Below, piece after piece: positions 26,908-35,642 of a stretch of DNA of 64,000 nt. The notes under the pieces are model-generated. The model saw nothing but the letters and a program-made list of their open reading frames with translations, did no database searches and was not told the DNA's origin. Source of the stretch: Paraburkholderia unamae (lineage in GTDB: Bacteria > Pseudomonadota > Gammaproteobacteria > Burkholderiales > Burkholderiaceae); contig NZ_QLSU01000024.1 of the NCBI RefSeq assembly GCF_003268775.1, positions 80,083 to 144,082 of the forward strand, in the 5' to 3' direction. A program made the translations under genes and the position numbers. How positions within the stretch are numbered: position 1 is the first letter of the stretch; each line of letters opens with the position of its first letter.

Positions 26908-27435
26908 ATGGAACTTCACATGCATTCGCATCATTTCGTTCGCCGCATGCCCGAGTGGCCGGCAGCCATTATCGGCGGGTGCGTGGCGGGCGCCGTTTTC
27001 CTGGTGATTGAACTTTTTGCCATGGGTGTTGCCCGGCAAAGCGTATGGTCGCCGCTGCGGATGATTGCGGCCATCGTGATGGGCCGCGACGTGCTCGCAC
27101 AACCCGCTACGTTTGCGGCGGGCGTCGTAATAGTGGCGCTGCTTACGCACTTTGTGCTGGCGATCCTCTTCGCGGTCATTCTGGCAGTGATCATGGCACC
27201 ATTCAGCCTGGATTCCAGTGTCGGGACGGCGTCGCTGGTGGGTGCCATATTCGGCGTGTTGCTGTACGTGATCAACTTCCATGGCATGACGCAATGGTTT
27301 TCCTGGTTTGCCGATGCCCGTGGCTGGGTGAGTTTCCTCAATCACATCGTGTTCGGGCTGGTGGCTGCCAATACCTACCTGAGCCTGGAGAGAAAGGAAC
27401 CGGACGCCAGTGGCAAGGGGAACAAAAGTGAATGA
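26908..27435 (+). CDS. integral membrane protein, four predicted TM segments
   Basis: A 175-residue protein. GAGGAGG is best spaced to ATG 26908 (an ATG at 26905 is also possible). A His-rich N-terminus (MELHMHSHHFVRR) is followed by hydrophobic segments AAIIGGCVAGAVFLVIELFA, FAAGVVIVALLTHFVLAILFAVILAVI, LVGAIFGVLLYVINF and LNHIVFGLVAANTYL. The C-terminus is charged. The His cluster could bind metal. I cannot assign a substrate. It is in line with the small WHLP gene and the following HPF-sigma gene. Confidence 0.65.
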   Translation: MELHMHSHHFVRRMPEWPAAIIGGCVAGAVFLVIELFAMGVARQSVWSPLRMIAAIVMGRDVLAQPATFAAGVVIVALLTHFVLAILFAVILAVIMAPFSLDSSVGTASLVGAIFGVLLYVINFHGMTQWFSWFADARGWVSFLNHIVFGLVAANTYLSLERKEPDASGKGNKSE

Positions 27436-27741
27436 GAGGGTCACGCGGCGCAACGTCCGGCTCGGCGTTGCGCCGCGAGGGCACGACTGTCAATGCGCGG
27501 CCTCGCGGCCGGGGTGCCCGACTGGCCGGATTCGATGCTGGTGCCTGACGGGTCTGGAAGTTTTCAGCCAGGATACCTGATTACCGGAGACAGGCTGGTC
27601 CGACTGACGAGGCAGCAGGCATGCCGGCATGTATTAACGGATCCGGTTCGCCGCGCCACGCGCCACCTGGCGTGGGGCCCGGACCAAACGGACTTGGCGT
27701 CGCTCGCCACCGCGGCGCGCCCGGACATGCGCAGGTTTGAC

Positions 27742-28860
27742 ATGAAAACGTCGATCAGTTACCGCAACGTTGCGAAGCTCTCCCGCCCGGAGCTGGATGA
27801 CCTGATTGGCCGGCTCGCGGAGCGACGCCTGAAGCCTCATCTGTCGCATTTTCCGGCCGAGCTGGCCCGGCTGCATGCGACGGTGGAAAGAAGCCGCCAT
27901 CGCAGTGTCTACCGCACACGGCTCCTGCTGGTGCTGCCGGGAGGAGCGCTCGCGAGCGGGAATGATTCGCCGGAGCCGGCCACGGCGATCGAACTCTCCA
28001 TGACCGAACTGGAGCGGCAGCTCGAACGGCACATCGCGCATCTGCGTCACGAGGATGCCTGGCGCCGCAAGGAACGGCGCGCCGGGTTGCGGCGGTTCAA
28101 GGCGGCCCTGGCGGCGCAGACGGACGCCAGATCCGCGTGGTTCGGCGAGTTCGTGCGCCCCCTGCTCGCACCGCTGCAGCACTTCGTTCAGCGGGAACTC
28201 GCCTATCTCCAGGCACGGGGCGATCTCGCGCCAGGCGACCCGACGGTCGACGACATCGTCGACGAGGCCCTGGCCCGTGCCTGCGAACGGCAGGCAGAGC
28301 GCCCGCGCAGGCTCGAACCGCTGCAATGGCTCTACCAGATCGCGCTCGAACGGCTTGCCGACGAAGTGGCGCATCGACAGAGCGAGGAAGGTCGATGCAT
28401 TTCACTCGAAGGCAGGCTACCCGTCCAGCTCCACGAACCACACGATGACGACGACGAGATTCTGTTCGAGTACTGGCAGCCCGACGAAGTCCTGCGCCTC
28501 GAAGACATGGTGCCGGCAATGGACGACACGCCGGAGGATGCGGTCATGACCCGGGAGCTTCGCGAGCTGGTGGCAACGCTGCTTGCGGAGCTGCCGGAAC
28601 CCTGGCGACGCGCCGTTACGCTCTGTCGCCTGGAAGCGCAGCCTGCGGATGCCGCAGCGCAGGTTCTGGGCATTATGGAACCGGAGCTTGAGGACCGGCT
28701 TGCGCATGCCGACGCGTTCCTCAGGGCCAGACTCGCTGACCTGCGGCTGACACCCGAGCCGACGGTCGAGCCTGCGGGTTACATCGTGCCGGGGACGCTG
28801 CCACTCGCGCCGGGGCTTGCCAGGGATTTTGACGAGGCGACATGGCGCGATGTCCCATAA
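27742..28860 (+). CDS. HPF/RaiA-like domain fused to a sigma-70-family (ECF-like) sigma factor
   Basis: A 372-residue two-domain protein from ATG 27742; the frame is open further upstream, but the homology begins here. Residues 1-115 resemble a hibernation-promoting factor: LSRPELDDLIGRLAERRLKPHLSHF, YRTRLLLVLPGGALASGND and AIELSMTELERQLERHIAHLRHED. Residues 130-335 look like sigma regions 2 and 4: LQHFVQRELAYLQARGDL, TVDDIVDEALARACERQ, LQWLYQIALERLADEVAHR, a linker, then LVATLLAELPEPWRRAVTLCRLEAQPADAAAQVLGIMEPELEDRLAHADAFLRARL. The pairing of a ribosome-binding fold with a sigma factor is unusual and suggests coupling of translation status to transcription of the island. Confidence 0.7.
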   Translation: MKTSISYRNVAKLSRPELDDLIGRLAERRLKPHLSHFPAELARLHATVERSRHRSVYRTRLLLVLPGGALASGNDSPEPATAIELSMTELERQLERHIAHLRHEDAWRRKERRAGLRRFKAALAAQTDARSAWFGEFVRPLLAPLQHFVQRELAYLQARGDLAPGDPTVDDIVDEALARACERQAERPRRLEPLQWLYQIALERLADEVAHRQSEEGRCISLEGRLPVQLHEPHDDDDEILFEYWQPDEVLRLEDMVPAMDDTPEDAVMTRELRELVATLLAELPEPWRRAVTLCRLEAQPADAAAQVLGIMEPELEDRLAHADAFLRARLADLRLTPEPTVEPAGYIVPGTLPLAPGLARDFDEATWRDVP

Positions 28861-28931
28861 GCGCAGGCGCGGCCAGATCATGGTTGATCGCGGGAGGACC
28901 GAATTTTCCCGACTGACGACGGAGGCCAACG

Positions 28932-29186
28932 ATGAAACCGACCACGATATTGACGCGAGATATCGTTGACATCGACAAACTGCTTGATGAAGCTTTGCAG
29001 GAAACCTTCCGGTGCGCGACAACGGCTTCGGTCCCGCCCGCGGTGCGACCGGCCAGGGTTGTGCCGGCCGGCCATGTGGCGACCGCGCCCGCCAAACTGG
29101 CGCGCAGGCTTTCCGGGAACGGGCGCACCGGTATGCATGCGGGAGCTGGCCGCGCCCGCACGGCGTCTCAGGGAGCACGATCATGA
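28932..29186 (+). CDS. small hypothetical protein coupled to groES2
   Basis: An 84-residue protein. ATG 28932 follows GGAGGCCAAC. The N-terminal part MKPTTILTRDIVDIDKLLDEALQETFRCA looks folded, whereas the rest is Ala/Arg/Gly-rich and probably disordered. Its stop overlaps the ATG of the second groES by four bases. No family is recognised. Confidence 0.45.
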   Translation: MKPTTILTRDIVDIDKLLDEALQETFRCATTASVPPAVRPARVVPAGHVATAPAKLARRLSGNGRTGMHAGAGRARTASQGARS

Positions 29187-29441
29187 AGCTCATGCCCTTG
29201 CATGACCGGGTCGTGGTCAAGCGTGTTGAAAAGGAGCGCAAGATCGCGGCAGGCATCGTCATACCGGCGACCGCCGGTGAGAAACCCGATCAGGGTGAAG
29301 TCATCGCCGTTGGCCCCGGAAAGCGGTGCCAGGACGGCCAAACGGTGCGTGCCGGATGTGAAGGTTGGAGACCATGTGCTGTTCGGGAAGTACGAGGACG
29401 TGATAGATGCCGACTTCGGGGAAGTGAAAAGGAAACAGTGA
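29183..29441 (+). pseudogene. groES: second groES, frameshifted and internally deleted
   Basis: The start MKLMPLHDRVVVKRVEKERKIAAGIVIPATAGEKPDQGEVIAVGPGKRCQDG is a clean GroES N-terminus with mobile loop. At about 29345-29350 the frame changes and continues VPDVKVGDHVLFGKY, then jumps straight to EDVIDADFGEVKRKQ. Compared with the intact GroES at 18452, about 17 residues (GQTVKVDGEELLVMRE) between GKY and EDV are missing. Two lesions make it a true pseudogene, with no adjacent groEL. It marks a second, lost groE locus. Confidence 0.8.
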
Positions 29442-29470
29442 CGTGCACCGGACGTCAAAAGGCTTGCGCC

Positions 29471-29845
29471 ATGAAAAGACGATTGTGTGTCCTGGTCCCG
29501 GCAGCGGTGATCGCCGGGTTATGGTCAGAGAACGCCATGTCTGCCAGCCCGCCGCTGCCGACGTTGCCCCTGCAATACGACATCTGGATCACTGGGACTA
29601 TTCAGCGTGGCAGCGGGAAGTACGCGCCGGGTGACTATACAACGATCATGCTGGATCGCCCCTCGACGTCGCCGTGCAATGACAAGGAGGTGTCCGACAT
29701 TCTCCTTGGTGAAGGAGGCGCACCAGCCCCCACGCTCCTGCTACCGTACCTGAACCAGCGCGTCGCCGTCCGGGGCCGCGTGATCTGCCCCGGCTCGGGC
29801 ATTCAATTTACGCCGCAGCCGGACGTCGTGTTTCCGGTCTGGTAA
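29471..29845 (+). CDS. secreted small hypothetical protein
   Basis: A 124-residue exported protein with signal peptide MKRRLCVLVPAAVIAGLWSENAMSA. The mature part has YDIWITGTIQRGSGKYAPGDYTTIMLDRP, a conserved-looking Cys (SPCNDKE), LPYLNQRVAVRGRVICPGSGIQF and a hydrophobic end. Two Cys could form a disulfide. It resembles small periplasmic OB-like/DUF4431-type proteins, but I would not insist. It is the last cargo gene before the transposition genes. Confidence 0.55.
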   Translation: MKRRLCVLVPAAVIAGLWSENAMSASPPLPTLPLQYDIWITGTIQRGSGKYAPGDYTTIMLDRPSTSPCNDKEVSDILLGEGGAPAPTLLLPYLNQRVAVRGRVICPGSGIQFTPQPDVVFPVW

Positions 29846-30026
29846 GGCAAGGGGGAAGCACCCGAACATCAACTTCGGCACGGCCTGACCAGGGTTGCTG
29901 CAGCCGCCTGCGAAAGCCCGCGCCGGTCGATCTTTCGCTGACTACTGTCACCAGCCTCACGCGCGGTTGACAGAGGAAAGCGCCCATAGCGGTTCCAGAA
30001 CAACGGGCGGTGCGAGCGCGATCAGA

Positions 30027-31481
30027 TCAGCCGCGAGCGGCCGCCTCGCGGAGCGGGACGACATGCGTGGTCGAACGCACAGTGCCCAAGGCATCCCCGT
30101 CGACGGGATAATCCAGCCAGAGCAGGCGCGTGGGGAAAAGCAGCGGTGAGACCACGTAGCCGCCGCTTTCCTGCATCCCGGAAGCGATCGCACACCACGC
30201 GTTCCAGGTTTGACCCAGTGCGTGAACGAAATGGCGATGCAGCCAGCCCCGCGGGTCGGCTGTGGGCGGCAAATGGGCCGGCATGAAGGCCAGCCATTCG
30301 AACAGTCCAAAAGGCGGATAATTTCCCTGGCAGCGCGTGAGTGTCTGGATGCTGAAACGCCGCTCCCAGGACAGGCGCCATCCCAGCAGGGCAATCGACT
30401 GAGCAGAGATGTTGCCGTCGCACAGCAACAATCCGAATTCGGGCGAATGGCGAATGGAGCCAGCCTCTGGATGTACGGGCCGGATTGAACGCGCCAGACG
30501 GCGTACATGATTTTTCCGGACCTTACTGTAGACGGCGCACAGCATGATGCAAGTGTGGTCGACGTGCGGCCAGCCGGCTGCCCAGGCGCAGTTGACCGGC
30601 AAGCGCACTGACGGTCGAGAGCCGCCCCCGCGTTGTGCACTGGCCTCGGGTGCGGGATCGACGCGGGGCAGCTCAGGCGGCCGGCGAAGGCGTCGCTCCA
30701 GCTCGCCGATAAACGTGAGACGACGGGGAATGTCCGAGCACGCCTGGATTTCGTCGCCGGCAAGGTACTGCCCCGCCGCATCACGCATGCGCCGCCTGCC
30801 TGGGCCGAGCAGCTGCACATAGCGGAAGAAGTAGTCGTGCCATGCGCGCAGGCGATCCAGCCCGGTAGCATCGATACCGGCGTTCGCGCGCAGGCGGCGA
30901 AGCGCGGCCGCGGCGAGCAGGGAGCGCCCGCAGGCCGGGCAGGCATACGGATGGCGTACGAGCCCTGCGTGGAGGCGGTACGCGAGCGGTTGCCCGCAAC
31001 CGGTGCAGGCCTCGCACAGCGCGCATTCGTGAACGGGGCAGCGCCGGAACGCGGTGAACTGAAAAATCGTGGCATGAAAACCCGCCGACGCGCAGGTCGG
31101 GCAGAAGCGCAGCGACGGGCTCGCCGCGTCGAGCAACGCATCGCCACGCTTCGCAGTGCAAAACGAATTTCCGAGGTCGTCCAAGCTGATGCACAGGGTG
31201 TCGGCCAGGTCGCTGAGCCTGAAGGCATCGGTCACCCGGAGGTCAATGCCCTCGCCCGTATTGATGGCTGGCTGGATCGCCAGCGCCTCGCCGAGTTGTG
31301 TCCAGTTCAGCCGGTTGAGCAGCTGAAACTTTGCGAACCGCGACCACGCGGACTCGACCGCGCAGGTCCATGCCGGGCGCGTTGTATACGTTGTCCGGTC
31401 AGCGGTGGAAACCGGGCCGCGTTCCTGCCACGGCAACGTTCCGACCACTGGCCGGGCGTTATCACTTCCTGGCGCGCACAT
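30027..31481 (-). CDS. tniQ: TniQ/TnsD-family transposon target-site selector
   Basis: About 484 residues from ATG 31481; a longer start at 31553 is possible. Two zinc-ribbon clusters are visible: RFCPTCASAGFHATIFQFTAFRRCPVHECALCEACTGCGQPL and HPYACPACGRSLL. These are the C..C/H..C pattern of TniQ proteins, with a preceding N-terminal segment FQLLNRLNWTQLGEAL. It overlaps the end of tnsC by about 20 bases, giving a four-gene operon. The size is above minimal TniQ and near the TnsD range, so it may recognise a specific DNA sequence and recruit TnsC. Confidence 0.8.
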   Translation of the reverse strand: MCAPGSDNARPVVGTLPWQERGPVSTADRTTYTTRPAWTCAVESAWSRFAKFQLLNRLNWTQLGEALAIQPAINTGEGIDLRVTDAFRLSDLADTLCISLDDLGNSFCTAKRGDALLDAASPSLRFCPTCASAGFHATIFQFTAFRRCPVHECALCEACTGCGQPLAYRLHAGLVRHPYACPACGRSLLAAAALRRLRANAGIDATGLDRLRAWHDYFFRYVQLLGPGRRRMRDAAGQYLAGDEIQACSDIPRRLTFIGELERRLRRPPELPRVDPAPEASAQRGGGSRPSVRLPVNCAWAAGWPHVDHTCIMLCAVYSKVRKNHVRRLARSIRPVHPEAGSIRHSPEFGLLLCDGNISAQSIALLGWRLSWERRFSIQTLTRCQGNYPPFGLFEWLAFMPAHLPPTADPRGWLHRHFVHALGQTWNAWCAIASGMQESGGYVVSPLLFPTRLLWLDYPVDGDALGTVRSTTHVVPLREAAARG

Positions 31482-32415
31482 AGCCGGACACGTCGACGCC
31501 TTCGTCCCAGATTGCTCTCGAAAAGGCGAAACTGGTGGCGTCACGCGGCGCATACTGGTACAGGATGTGCTGGACCGCGCGCGTGAAGAATTCCATGGGG
31601 AGTTCCAGCTCCCCCACTAGCTGGGCGCGCTTGTGGGCGTCGTCGAAAGCGTCCCATAACGCGCCACCTTCAGCGGCCAGACGCATGCCGGCGTCCCAGG
31701 CGCGCGGGAAAAAGAAGCGCGTATGCGTCCAGCCGGAGTCTTCAGGATACTCGCCCTGGTCGTACCCCTGCAGACAGGCCGAACACTCGTGCGCGGAACG
31801 TACGCCGTGAAAGGGTAATTCTTCGGTCATGAAACGGGCGACAATCTGTTCTTCTCCATCGTGCTGGAAAATGCTCTTCCTTGCCCGCAGCGAAGGCTGG
31901 CCGACAAGCATGGTCACAAGGCGCACGCCTTCGAGCTCGAGTTCGTCGTGAATGTCGCGCAGCCATTCAAACTCCGAGCTGCCCAGATGCTGGGCTTCGT
32001 CAAGGAAAACGAGGATATCGCTGCTGTGTGACTGATCGGCGATTTCGAGCAGGCGCTGCGTGAGCCGGTGCCGCAGCTGTGTCGGATCGCGTCCGGAGCT
32101 CGCCTTGTGCCGGGCCATGGTCAGCAGGGCGCTGAAGAAAGCCGTCTCGGTGGCAATGCGCTTGTGCTGGCAACGCATGCGCAGGATCGGCAAGGCCGGG
32201 CGCTGTGAAGCGAGCAGTGACTCCAGAAAGAGGATCGCATAGGTCTTGCCGACCCGCGAGCGGGCATAGACCATCGCTCCGGTACGCAACGACAAGCAGC
32301 GCACCAGCAATGCGTAGAATTGCGCGATCGATGGCGTCGGGATGCGATATCTGCGCAGCACAACCGGATGGTCATCGATCGGCGACGGCCGTAATGAGTC
32401 GCTCGCCATGGTCAA
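31462..32415 (-). CDS. tnsC: TnsC/TniB-like AAA+ ATPase, transposition regulator
   Basis: A 317-residue ATPase that bridges target selector and transposase. The Walker A is YARSRVGKTYAI (first Gly replaced by Ala, GKT kept) and the Walker B is ILVFLDEAQHL. A sensor-like LVTMLVGQPSL follows. The C-terminal part is rich in Glu and aromatic residues. ATG 32415 overlaps the tnsB stop by four bases (ATGA). An in-frame ATG at 32409 is also possible. Length fits Tn7-like TnsC rather than short TniB. Confidence 0.85.
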   Translation of the reverse strand: MTMASDSLRPSPIDDHPVVLRRYRIPTPSIAQFYALLVRCLSLRTGAMVYARSRVGKTYAILFLESLLASQRPALPILRMRCQHKRIATETAFFSALLTMARHKASSGRDPTQLRHRLTQRLLEIADQSHSSDILVFLDEAQHLGSSEFEWLRDIHDELELEGVRLVTMLVGQPSLRARKSIFQHDGEEQIVARFMTEELPFHGVRSAHECSACLQGYDQGEYPEDSGWTHTRFFFPRAWDAGMRLAAEGGALWDAFDDAHKRAQLVGELELPMEFFTRAVQHILYQYAPRDATSFAFSRAIWDEGVDVSGYVRARK

Positions 32416-34355
32416 CGAAAGACCTGCCCCTTGCCGAGCTCGGGCAGGCTCACGGCAGGGATATTGTCCGAACCGCTTGATGCTGGGGCCGCCGGAATTT
32501 CGTCACGCCTGTCGCGCTGCCCCACGGCACGTGCCGCCTCGGCGATGCGATGGGGCATTCGCCGCTGTTTCGCGCGGGACTTGCGCCGTTGATACTTGAG
32601 GTAAGCCTCTACGGGATCGGAGAGATCGCCGTAGTCGATTTCCTTGAGACGTTTCAGCCGCAGGATGTCCTGCCGAAGCCGCAACGAGTGAGGTGTCTGG
32701 TCCCAGGGTCTGGCCGCCCTGAGAGGGCCGATTTCCTCACCGCTGGCGAGAAACGCCGTCACGACGCGCATATCCTCAGGATCGAAATAGATACGCAACG
32801 GTTTGCCGATCTGGCCGGACGCTTCGCCGAGCACGCCGCTGGAATATCGGACTCCGTAAAGGTTGACATAGGGACGCACGCCGCGACGCAGGTTGCCGCG
32901 GACAATGGACTCATGAACGGGCTGCAGCAGCATCAGGTTTTGCCGGTAGCGTTCGGCAAGTGTTCGCCACAGCCCGCCAGGTTTCTGTGCGAAATGCTGC
33001 ACCATCTCAATGGGGGAACGCCCGCCGAGGCCGTCATGCGGTGTCCCGTTGTAATTCGCGAAGCTCACGTCGAGCAATTCGGCAAGTTCCTCGCTGCTCA
33101 CCAGAAGGCTGCGTTTGCCGTCCGGATCGCACAGCGCCCGCCGCACATCCTGGGCGCTGGAGCCTGTTGTACCGGGAAGTCGATGCGACAGCGTGCTGCC
33201 AACCGTGCCGAAGAACCGTTCGATGTACGGCCGCTCGTTGGGCTCCGCGTAGGGGCCAGCATCGACGTGGCTGCCGATCATGTCGCATACGGTGGCGAGT
33301 GTCTCGCCGGCAAGGTGACTGCGCGCATTGTCGTAGCGTAACCAGTCCCACGTCGCGTATTCGGTCTCGTGAACGGCCTCGCTGATGAAACCCGCGCGCG
33401 ATTCGTAACGCAAACCGGCAATCGAGAAGGTAGTCCGCTTGCGGCGGGGTTGCAGGGCGTTCTGCACGGTCCTGATGACGTCGTGCCGGTTGTATTCCGT
33501 GGCCAGCGCGAGGTGCCAGCCCAGCACCGCCCGTGTACAGACATCGAGGACAACGAGCAGCCACACGCGCTCGAGTTCGATATCCCGGTCCAGTCCAATG
33601 GGATCCGTCATCCGGATGCGCAGGCGGATATCGAGTTTGTGTCCGTCGAACTCGACCGCTTCGAACGGACGTGTGACCGGCGGACGCGACAACTGATCCG
33701 GTGGGGGCCGAAGTGGCTGGACGCGCTGCGCGCCTGAGGCTCGCGCCGCCTGCGCAAATGTCTGGTTTGCCACCAGGCGACGGATGGCGGCAGCCAGGCT
33801 GCGGATGCCCTGAAGGTCCTGATTGAAGGGATAGTGCCTGCCCGTCAGATTGAGCTCGCGACAGCGGTTGAGAAATTCCCGGTGCGTCGCACGCAGGCCG
33901 CGCAGCTCGCCACGCGCGCCAAAGTAGACCTTGTGCAGCTGGATCTGCCTTTGCAGAAACTCGGCCAGCACCTCATGCCGGACGAGCAGCTGCGCCATCG
34001 CTCCTGCTGCGCCGCCCCGCTTGCCGGGAACGGCCGGTTGCGTGGGCCGGGTCCGCACATAGCCCTGCGTGCGCACATGAGGAACCAACGCGCGGAAGCC
34101 CTGGATACGTCCGTCGGCATGCGGCGTGGTGCAACGGGCGAGCAGGCGGTACAGCTGTGCACGCCGGATGCCGGTGGCGCTCTCGATTAGCGTCAGGCTG
34201 CGGTCTTCCAGGTACTGACGAATCGCCTGTTCACGACGCAGAAAAATTGTCCGGCGCGCTTCCGGCAAAGCAGACGGATCGACTGTCGGCCAGATATGCA
34301 AATCACGCAGCTCAGGGGCGAGCGCCCGACGCGTCAGGCCGTCGGGAGTTTTCAC
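32412..34355 (-). CDS. tnsB: TnsB-like DDE transposase (Mu/rve family)
   Basis: A 647-residue integrase-core transposase that cuts and joins transposon ends. The N-terminal region has HTH-type segments (RREQAIRQYLEDRSLTLIESATGIRRAQLYRLLARC). The catalytic core shows the DDE triad at VEFDGHKLDIRLRI, WDWLRYDNARSHLAGE and NERPYIERFFGTVGSTLSHRL. A Mu-C-like beta domain (VNLYGVRYSSGVLGE) and a long basic tail for TnsC contact follow. It overlaps tnsA and tnsC by four bases each. All catalytic residues appear intact. Confidence 0.92.
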   Translation of the reverse strand: MKTPDGLTRRALAPELRDLHIWPTVDPSALPEARRTIFLRREQAIRQYLEDRSLTLIESATGIRRAQLYRLLARCTTPHADGRIQGFRALVPHVRTQGYVRTRPTQPAVPGKRGGAAGAMAQLLVRHEVLAEFLQRQIQLHKVYFGARGELRGLRATHREFLNRCRELNLTGRHYPFNQDLQGIRSLAAAIRRLVANQTFAQAARASGAQRVQPLRPPPDQLSRPPVTRPFEAVEFDGHKLDIRLRIRMTDPIGLDRDIELERVWLLVVLDVCTRAVLGWHLALATEYNRHDVIRTVQNALQPRRKRTTFSIAGLRYESRAGFISEAVHETEYATWDWLRYDNARSHLAGETLATVCDMIGSHVDAGPYAEPNERPYIERFFGTVGSTLSHRLPGTTGSSAQDVRRALCDPDGKRSLLVSSEELAELLDVSFANYNGTPHDGLGGRSPIEMVQHFAQKPGGLWRTLAERYRQNLMLLQPVHESIVRGNLRRGVRPYVNLYGVRYSSGVLGEASGQIGKPLRIYFDPEDMRVVTAFLASGEEIGPLRAARPWDQTPHSLRLRQDILRLKRLKEIDYGDLSDPVEAYLKYQRRKSRAKQRRMPHRIAEAARAVGQRDRRDEIPAAPASSGSDNIPAVSLPELGKGQVFR

Positions 34356-35014
34356 GACGCGCCCTCTGTCGGCACAACCTGCCTGAAACGAGTATGCCTG
34401 TTGAGCTCGCCAAGGCGCAGATCCGGGCTCACAAGCCGACCGCGTCGGGTCAGATCGAAGACAGCGGTGCGTGTCAGGACTGGATCGGTTGGCAATGCCT
34501 CGTATTCGATGGCGTACAGCGGCGTTGGTGAAGCCAGGCCCTGTTCGATACGGTCGAGAAATTCATTCGAGAGAAACCGGCCGTTGCTGGTGACGTACGG
34601 CAACATACGCAGCCAGTTGTCGATCCACTGGCGATACGGTATTAGTGCATCGGCGCTCACCGTCGTGACGGGCAATGGATCGAGGATTTCAAGCAATTCG
34701 GCGTCAATCGTGTTGAGGGGCTTGGTTTCCACGACAACGAACTCGGTTACATCGTCACGACGAAGCACGAAGTCCGCGATACGAGGCTTCTGCTCAACAA
34801 GAATGACTCCCGGATGTTCGCAGAACGTCAAAACCGAAGCGTGCGACTCCATCATGGCCCAGAAGTCGACAGCCGCATGTGAATACAGCGAGAGGCGTCG
34901 TGCAAGCTTGGGGCTCCAGACGTGGAACTGGTGCGTCCATTTCGAGCGCTGGATAGGGATCGGGTGAAATTCAAACTGCAGCGCAGGATCGACCGCACGA
35001 TCGTCAGCCACCAC
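34352..35014 (-). CDS. tnsA: TnsA-like endonuclease
   Basis: A 220-residue restriction-like nuclease that in Tn7 systems cleaves the 5' strands and permits cut-and-paste movement. The PD-(D/E)XK core is visible as PRIADFVLRRDDVTEFVVVETKP, preceded by ESHASVLTFCEHPGVILVEQ, as in the TnsA N-terminal domain. It is the first gene of the operon, next to the right transposon end, and ends in an ATGA overlap with tnsB. Its presence indicates the element should excise rather than replicate. Confidence 0.82.
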   Translation of the reverse strand: MVADDRAVDPALQFEFHPIPIQRSKWTHQFHVWSPKLARRLSLYSHAAVDFWAMMESHASVLTFCEHPGVILVEQKPRIADFVLRRDDVTEFVVVETKPLNTIDAELLEILDPLPVTTVSADALIPYRQWIDNWLRMLPYVTSNGRFLSNEFLDRIEQGLASPTPLYAIEYEALPTDPVLTRTAVFDLTRRGRLVSPDLRLGELNRHTRFRQVVPTEGAS

Positions 35015-35024
35015 CAGCCCTCCG

Positions 35025-35168
35025 CAAAGTTCCAGATTTACTTCGCTTCATCAACAAGATCCGAGTTTAGTTCGCATTCTCGGAAAGTAAAGTTGAAGAC
35101 AAGGGCCTCTTCGTTTGCGGCAGCACGGGGCTTTCTTTGGGGGCAGATGAAACAGCATTACTTCGCGG
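35025..35168 (-). repeat. right-end repeat array (candidate TnsB-binding sites)
   Basis: On the minus strand GCGAAGTAAATCTGG (ending 35046), GCGAACTAAACTCGG (ending 35075) and GCGAAGTAATG (ending 35167) match the left-end repeat in inverted orientation. One further copy, GAAAGTAAAGTTGAA at 35083, lies in the plus orientation. The first two define the right end beside tnsA. The other two may mark a second, decayed end. Confidence 0.55.
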
Positions 35169-35486
35169 GACGGCAAGGGTCTCAGTCGCGGCATCCTCAG
35201 GATAGAAAGTCCTTCGAATTGTTTCGCGTGGCGCTGTCGCTGGCAACGGTCAGGCGAAGAAGCGCATTGAACCGAATAACATAGTGATGGACGCCTCTCG
35301 AGGCTTGCTACAGGGATCTATGAAAGTCCGACATTGAGGCAGCAGTTCCTTAGCGGTATGTACAAGTCCGCCTGGAAGTCAGAGGGACCACGCTCATAGC
35401 CACGCGCCCGGCGTGCTTCCGGGTTTCGAGCGTTCGGCTATTCATGCATGATGCCTCTTGAACTATGTTTCATTCTGTTTCGCTCG
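35169..35486. other. flank right of the transposon, nothing recognised
   Basis: No coding frame with signatures is seen. In particular there is no N-terminal part of the indolepyruvate oxidoreductase truncated at the left end, so the two flanks do not rejoin into one gene. Confidence 0.5.
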
Positions 35487-35642
35487 CTAGATCTGGCCCA
35501 GGACTACAAGGACTATCACGATCACAACTATCAGCCCGAGCGTGCCTGAGGGGGCGTACCCCCATCCCCGACTATGCGGCCACGCAGGGAACGCGCCGAT
35601 CAGAAGCAGAATCAGTACGACGAGAAGTATGGTCCCAAGCAT
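35487..35642 (-). CDS. DUF3309 family small membrane protein
   Basis: A 51-residue protein from ATG 35642 with GGAGGC upstream. MLGTILLVVLILLLIGAFP, a Trp/His/Gly linker and a second hydrophobic helix (LGLIVVIVIVLVVLGQI) are the complete DUF3309 pattern. It is a two-TM peptide of unknown role, common in Burkholderiaceae and often near stress genes. Confidence 0.8.
   Translation of the reverse strand: MLGTILLVVLILLLIGAFPAWPHSRGWGYAPSGTLGLIVVIVIVLVVLGQI

Noticed and set aside
29957..31228. A 423-codon minus frame within tniQ
   Set aside because: Shifted shadow of tniQ; the zinc-cysteine pattern is only in the other frame.
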